Shown: positions 60,602 through 64,000 of the stretch, piece after piece
Numbering within the stretch: position 1 is the first letter of the stretch
Layout of the letters: each line of letters opens with the position of its first letter
Source: UBA5216 sp043743335
GTDB taxonomy: Bacteria > Pseudomonadota > Gammaproteobacteria > Burkholderiales > SG8-41
Direction: 5' to 3'
DNA length: 64,000 bases
Assembly (NCBI GenBank): GCA_043743335.1
Contig: JAYTWR010000193.1
Coordinates: forward strand, 1 to 64,000
Notes under the pieces: generated by a model
Told to the model about the DNA's origin: nothing
Seen by the model: the letters and a program-made list of their open reading frames with translations, nothing else
Database searches by the model: none
Position numbers and translations under genes: made by a program

Positions 60602-61216
60602 ATGCCTTCGCCTGTCAAAACGACGCTGATCCCCGGCCCCGCCGGCAATATCGAATGCGATATCAGCGAGCCGGCGAATCGCGACGTGCCATTACGAGGT
60701 ATCGCGCTGATCGCGCACCCCAATCCATTGCAGGGCGGTGCCAAGGACAACAAAGTTGTTACCACGCTGGCGCGCACGTTTAACAGCCTTGGCTACGTGG
60801 CTTTGCGGCCCAATTTTCGTGGCGTGGGCGCGACGGATGGCTTGCACGACAAGGGCGTAGGCGAAACCGATGACTTGATCGCGGTGGCGGACTACGCCAA
60901 AAATACTTATATAAATCAATTAGTGACATTGGTCGGCTTTTCGTTTGGCAGCTTTGTGCAAACACGCGTGGCGAAGCGTATGGCGTGTGAGCGCCTGGTG
61001 CTGGTGGGCCCAGCGGTGAATCGCTTTGCCGCCGAACCCGTGCCGGAGAACACCTTGATCGTTCACGGCGAGCAAGATGACGTGGTACCACTCACCGCCG
61101 TGATGGATTGGGCGCGCCCGCAAAATCTGCCGGTGGTGGTGTTACCCGGCGGCGATCATTTTTTTCACGGACGCCTGCATCTGTTGTCGGCTATCGTCAC
61201 GCGCTGGTGCGCATGA
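60602..61216 (+). CDS. Alpha/beta hydrolase
   Basis: 204 residues. The oxyanion strand GIALIAHPNPLQGGAKDNKVVTTLARTF, YVALRPNFRGVGATDG, the nucleophile elbow GFSFGSF, the acid in VHGEQDDVVPL and the histidine in GGDHFFHGRL give a complete catalytic set. Proteins of this short type (YcjY/dienelactone hydrolase-like) are common in betaproteobacteria beside an ABC transporter; here only a remnant of that transporter follows. A copy of the AT-rich motif lies in frame at 60909-60927. Substrate unknown. Confidence 0.92.
   Translation: MPSPVKTTLIPGPAGNIECDISEPANRDVPLRGIALIAHPNPLQGGAKDNKVVTTLARTFNSLGYVALRPNFRGVGATDGLHDKGVGETDDLIAVADYAKNTYINQLVTLVGFSFGSFVQTRVAKRMACERLVLVGPAVNRFAAEPVPENTLIVHGEQDDVVPLTAVMDWARPQNLPVVVLPGGDHFFHGRLHLLSAIVTRWCA
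60909..60927 (+). repeat. AT-rich dispersed motif, copy 12, inside the hydrolase gene
   Basis: ATATAAATCAATTAGTGAC is read in frame as Y-I-N-Q-L-V-T between helix and nucleophile strand. Confidence 0.6.
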
Positions 61217-61220
61217 CGCC

Positions 61221-61470
61221 ATGACCCATCTGGCGGTGCGCGGCCTGCGCAAATCGTACGCAGGGCGCGAAGTGATTGCGGGCATTACCGCGCTGGCACA
61301 AGCCGCCGCGCAACTGCTGCCATTGACCCACGCGGTCGCGCGGTCGCGGCCGTTGTTGCAGGGCAGTTTGCCGGATCAAGCTTGGGCTGCATGTGCTGGT
61401 GCTTGCGCTGTACGCCGGTGTAAGCTACGCACTCGCGCGGCATTTGCTGCGCCAGCGCCTGCTTAAATAA
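61221..61470 (+). pseudogene. Remnant of a NodI/NodJ-type ABC transporter (ATPase start joined to permease end)
   Basis: The first 22 codons (MTHLAVRGLRKSYAGREVIA) are the beginning of an ABC ATPase. They run directly into the C-terminal end of an ABC-2 permease (ALAQAAAQLLPLTHAV and RPLLQGSLPDQA). The reading frame then shifts, and the permease tail LGLHVLVLALYAGVSYALAR continues in another frame to TAA 61468. A large internal deletion plus a frameshift therefore destroyed a two-gene transporter. The repeat element starts on the next base. Confidence 0.85.
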
Positions 61471-61628
61471 ATTGTAACTGTTCAGCTTCGACGTAGGATG
61501 CTGGTGAGCCTCGCGAACCGCATCGTTCGCGTGATAGGCGTACGCAACGCAATTGCACGATACAAGCCCCACGACCGATGCGGTTCCTTCGTCACCGGCA
61601 TCCTACGGTTAAGCTGAACAGTTACAAT
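61471..61628. repeat. Palindromic MITE-like element (CGTAGGATG core), 158 bp
   Basis: Perfect 18-bp outer inverted repeats, ATTGTAACTGTTCAGCTT (61471-61488) and its complement (61611-61628). Inner arms run from CGTAGGATGCTGGTGAG (61492) to CACCGGCATCCTACG (ending 61607), with AACCGCATCG/CGATGCGGTT further in. The CGTAGGATG core is like known proteobacterial dispersed repeats. No coding capacity. Confidence 0.9.
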
Positions 61629-61636
61629 AAACTCAA

Positions 61637-61655
61637 TTAAATCAATATGTTATGG
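61637..61655 (+). repeat. AT-rich dispersed motif, copy 13
   Basis: TTAAATCAATATGTTATGG overlaps the ATG of the hemJ-like gene, nine bases after the palindromic element. Confidence 0.55.
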
Positions 61656-62057
61656 ATTAAAGCCCTACACATCGTTTTCGTCACTGCGTGGTTCGCCGGG
61701 CTGTTTTATTGTCCGCGCATTCTAGTGAATCTGGCGATGGAAACCGACGCTGCTGCGACCGCGCGCCTGCTCATCATGGCGCGCAAGCTATATCGCTTCA
61801 TGACGCTGCTCAGCGTGCCCGCGCTGGGCTTCGGCCTGTGGTTGTGGCTGGGCTACGACATCAGCGGCGGCTGGCTGCACGCGAAGCTGGCGTTGGTGAT
61901 TTTGCTCGTCGGATATCACCATGCCTGCGGATCGTTGCTGACTAAATTTGAACAGGGCCGCAATACGCGCTCCCATTTGTGGTTTCGCTGGTTTAACGAA
62001 GTGCCGGTGATTATTTTGCTGCTGGTGGTCATATTGGTTGTGGTCAAGCCATTTTGA
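61647..62057 (+). CDS. hemJ: HemJ/CopD-family membrane protein (protoporphyrinogen oxidase HemJ-like)
   Basis: 136 residues with four membrane helices. The N-terminus LWIKALHIVFVTAWFAGLFYCPRILVNLAM, containing the conserved histidine, and HAKLALVILLVGYHHACGSLL match HemJ. HemJ oxidises protoporphyrinogen IX in haem synthesis. The TGA stop overlaps the following ATG (TGATG). Confidence 0.9.
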   Translation: MLWIKALHIVFVTAWFAGLFYCPRILVNLAMETDAAATARLLIMARKLYRFMTLLSVPALGFGLWLWLGYDISGGWLHAKLALVILLVGYHHACGSLLTKFEQGRNTRSHLWFRWFNEVPVIILLLVVILVVVKPF

Positions 62058-62434
62058 TGCCCGTGCGAAATTTCTGTGCCGGCGCCGGCGTTGTGCTCGC
62101 CTTGATAAGCGCGCTGGCACAGGGCGAGGCCAGCATCATCGTGCAGCAGTCGCCGCTGGCGGGCTTTCAGTATTACGACGGCAAAGCCTTGTGGGACGAC
62201 ATGAAGCTCGGCGACGCACTCACGTTGGTGCGCGAGCGCGACAACCCGCACGACGCCAACGCGGTGCGCATTGAATGGAACGGCAGCTGCCTTGGCTATA
62301 TTCCGCGCCGTGAAAACGCCGACGTAGCGCGACAAATAGATCGCGGTGCGCTGGTGAAGGCGCGCATTGTCAAACTCACACAAGCGCGTAATCCGTGGCA
62401 GCGCGTCTTGTTTGAAGTGTATGTCGATCTGTGA
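62057..62434 (+). CDS. HIRAN-domain protein with a signal peptide
   Basis: 125 residues. A hydrophobic leader (RNFCAGAGVVLALISALAQGEA) precedes a HIRAN domain: IIVQQSPLAGFQYYDG, LTLVRERDNPHDANAVRIEWNGSCLGYIPRRENADVARQID. HIRAN domains usually bind DNA ends in helicases and are cytoplasmic; here the domain is alone and apparently exported. It is translationally coupled to hemJ. Confidence 0.88.
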   Translation: MPVRNFCAGAGVVLALISALAQGEASIIVQQSPLAGFQYYDGKALWDDMKLGDALTLVRERDNPHDANAVRIEWNGSCLGYIPRRENADVARQIDRGALVKARIVKLTQARNPWQRVLFEVYVDL

Positions 62435-63629
62435 TGGCGCTTTGAGCACGGACGCGCAATTTTTCGCTAGCTGCCCGCGCGGGCTCGAAGCCGTGCTCGC
62501 AGCGGAACTCAACGCGCTGCAGGCGCGCGCCGTCAAAGCGGTAGAGGGCGGCGTACATTTTGCTGGGCCGTTGACTATCGGCTATGCCGCCAATTTGCAC
62601 TCGCGTGTGGCGAGCCGCGTGCTGTGGCGCGTGGGTGTGGCACGCTACCGTCACACGAATGCGGATCAGGATATTTACGACGCCACCGGCAAAATCGATT
62701 GGCCCAAGCTATTCGCCGTAGAGCGCACGCTGCGGGTAAACGTTTCCGCGATCAAAGCGCCGGTGAAAAGCCTCGATTTCATTACGCTGCGTATCAAAGA
62801 CGCTATCTGCGATGTGTTTCGCGCGCGCGGCGGGCAGCGACCCAGCATCGACACGCATGCGCCCGACGTGCGTGTGCATGCGTTTCTTACTGCCGCAGAT
62901 CTCACGCTGTATCTCGATCTGTCGGGCGAGCCGCTGTTCAAACGCGGTTACCGGCAAGAGGCCGGCGAAGCGCCGCTGCGGGAGAATCTCGCTGCTGGCA
63001 TGCTGGCGCTGTCGGGCTGGACGCCGGATCAGCCGCTGCTCGACCCGCTGTGCGGCAGCGGCACCATTTTGTGCGAAGCCGCGCAAATCGCCACGCAGCG
63101 TGCCCCTGGCATTGGTCGCGCGTTTGGTTTTGAGAAGCTATTGAATTACGACGCAGCAGCGTGGACAGCGCTGCGGGAGACCGCTTACGCTGCTGAAAAT
63201 AACACAATAAAATCAATTATTTACGGCTCCGACTTGCGCGGCGACGCGCTGGAGCTGGCACGCGCCAATCTGGACGAACTCGACCTCACCGCGCAAGTCA
63301 CACTGAAACAAGCCAACGTGTTTGAAATGCCCGCGCCCGCTCCGGCCGGCGTCATCGTTACCAACCCGCCGTACGGCGTGCGGCTGGAAGACCGCGATCA
63401 ACTCGCAGCGTTTTATCCCAAACTCGGCGACGCGCTGAAAAAGCGCTACAGCGGCTGGACGGCGTATATTTTGTCGTCGGACATGCAATTGGCGAAAGGC
63501 ATCGGACTGGCTGCTTCTAAGCGCACGCCGCTGTTTAACGGCGCACTGGAATGCCGGCTGTTCGAATACAAAATGGTGGCGGGTTTCATGCGGCGAGTGA
63601 AGCCGGGGGCAACGCCCGACGCCCATTAA
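62421..63629 (+). CDS. THUMP-domain RNA (guanine-N2) methyltransferase, RlmL-like
   Basis: About 402 residues. It begins with the ferredoxin-like/THUMP region (FFASCPRGLEAVLAAELNAL...ALDLYLDLSGEPLFKRGYRQEAGEAPLRENLAAGML), then the Rossmann methylase with DPLCGSGTILCEAAQIA and the catalytic IVTNPPYGVRLED. It methylates 23S rRNA in the RlmL N-terminal manner; the RlmK half is absent. The ATG at 62421 overlaps the HIRAN gene by 14 bp; TTG 62442 (LSTDAQFFASCPRG) is an equally good start. The AT-rich motif lies in frame at 63206. Confidence 0.92.
   Translation: MSICDGALSTDAQFFASCPRGLEAVLAAELNALQARAVKAVEGGVHFAGPLTIGYAANLHSRVASRVLWRVGVARYRHTNADQDIYDATGKIDWPKLFAVERTLRVNVSAIKAPVKSLDFITLRIKDAICDVFRARGGQRPSIDTHAPDVRVHAFLTAADLTLYLDLSGEPLFKRGYRQEAGEAPLRENLAAGMLALSGWTPDQPLLDPLCGSGTILCEAAQIATQRAPGIGRAFGFEKLLNYDAAAWTALRETAYAAENNTIKSIIYGSDLRGDALELARANLDELDLTAQVTLKQANVFEMPAPAPAGVIVTNPPYGVRLEDRDQLAAFYPKLGDALKKRYSGWTAYILSSDMQLAKGIGLAASKRTPLFNGALECRLFEYKMVAGFMRRVKPGATPDAH
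63206..63225 (+). repeat. AT-rich dispersed motif, copy 14, inside the RNA methyltransferase gene
   Basis: AATAAAATCAATTATTTACG is read as I-K-S-I-I-Y-G just before the SAM-binding strand GSDLRGDALELA. Confidence 0.75.
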
Positions 63630-63634
63630 AATAT

Positions 63635-63661
63635 AAAAAGCCGGATTCGCACCGGCTTTTT
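63635..63661. terminator. Bidirectional rho-independent terminator
   Basis: AAAAAGCCGG and CCGGCTTTTT enclose a 7-nt loop. It sits between the convergent methyltransferase and pilU genes and has T-runs in both directions. Confidence 0.95.
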
Positions 63662-63688
63662 AACGTCATCCGCAAAGATCGGCGGATG

Positions 63689-64000
63689 TCAGGTCAGCGA
63701 CAAATGCTCAATGCCGGTCATGACGTCTTTGCCCTTGGCTTCTTTGCCTTGCAGCTTGATCGACAACCGCAATTCATTGAGTGAATCGGCGTTGCGCAGT
63801 GCGTCTTCATAGCTGACCAAGCCCGCTTCATACAATTCGAACAAGTGCTGGTCGAAGGTTTGCATGCCAATCTCGCGCGATTTTTTCATGATCTCTTTAA
63901 TCTCGTGCACGTCGCCCTTGAAAATGAGATCAGACACCAGCGGCGAGTTGAGCATGATTTCCACCGCCGCCGCACGCCCTTTGCCGTCGCGCTTGGGCAG
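63689..64000 (-). CDS. pilU: Type IV pilus retraction ATPase PilU, C-terminal part (gene continues beyond the right edge)
   Basis: The last 104 codons of PilU: LPKRDGKGRAAAVEIMLNSP, VSDLIFKGDVHEIKEIMKKSREIGMQTFDQHLFELYEAGLVSYEDALRNADSLNELRLSIKL. The SREIGMQTFDQHLF pattern and the KLQGKEAKG tail fit PilU better than PilT. It works as an accessory retraction motor of type IV pili. The Walker motifs lie outside the window. Confidence 0.93.
   Translation of the reverse strand: MPKRDGKGRAAAVEIMLNSPLVSDLIFKGDVHEIKEIMKKSREIGMQTFDQHLFELYEAGLVSYEDALRNADSLNELRLSIKLQGKEAKGKDVMTGIEHLSLT

Overview
The window is 64 kb of moderately GC-rich DNA that looks like a chromosome segment of a betaproteobacterium near Burkholderiales. 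The evidence is three Bug/TctC solute-binding proteins, a Burkholderiales-type porin, and several housekeeping blocks in familiar betaproteobacterial order: miaB-phoH-ybeY-corC-lnt-glyQ-glyS-gmhB-plsC-ygjP; lptM-lysA; DUF971-ubiE-Tim44 followed by ubiJ-ubiB; and pilU at the right edge. TTG and GTG starts are frequent. I see no rRNA, tRNA, CRISPR array, complete IS element or prophage.

Layout. Positions 1-3.1 kb hold two divergent Bug genes, a nested palindromic element and an MFS exporter. From 3.2 to 8.7 kb, all on the minus strand, are an aldo/keto reductase, an NHL propeller protein, a SoxYZ-like carrier pair with an unusual SoxY tail, and a two-subunit molybdenum hydroxylase of the isoquinoline 1-oxidoreductase type. 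From 9.0 to 11.9 kb is a type II restriction-modification operon (MvaI/BcnI-type nuclease, small unknown protein, C5-cytosine methylase). From 12.1 to 15.5 kb a MASE1 histidine kinase, a FixJ-like regulator and a third Bug protein form an apparent operon. From 15.6 to 27.8 kb runs the long plus-strand housekeeping block. At 28.17 kb there is a 20-residue lysine-rich peptide gene with its own promoter, ribosome-binding site and terminator. An ECF sigma/anti-sigma pair and MgtE follow. From 31.4 to 47.3 kb is an accessory region of glycosyltransferases, TPR-glycosyltransferase fusions, a TPR-2OG-oxygenase fusion, toxin-antitoxin genes enclosed by a 64-bp direct repeat, and a porin. From 47.5 to 64 kb are the ubiquinone cluster (interrupted by another TPR-O-GlcNAc-transferase-like gene), a sodium:solute symporter, a DHH phosphoesterase, VanZ, a ferredoxin-like protein, an OsmC protein, a hydrolase, an ABC-transporter remnant, HemJ, a HIRAN protein, an RNA methyltransferase and pilU.

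The observations most worth following: (1) the OsmC-family gene has an in-frame TGA exactly where the second conserved cysteine belongs, family-like sequence continues for 21 codons, and a small hairpin follows that fits the general shape of a bacterial SECIS element; (2) the 20-residue AAKKK-repeat peptide; (3) a 20-bp AT-rich motif repeated at least 14 times in both orientations, three times inside conserved genes without breaking the frame; (4) two palindromic elements with different cores but a shared outer end; (5) toxin-antitoxin genes bracketed by a duplicated porin terminator.

Limits: all calls come from reading the sequence. Family names rest on motifs and remembered family features, not on searches. 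Start codons given as TTG or GTG are choices, and the reasons are stated.
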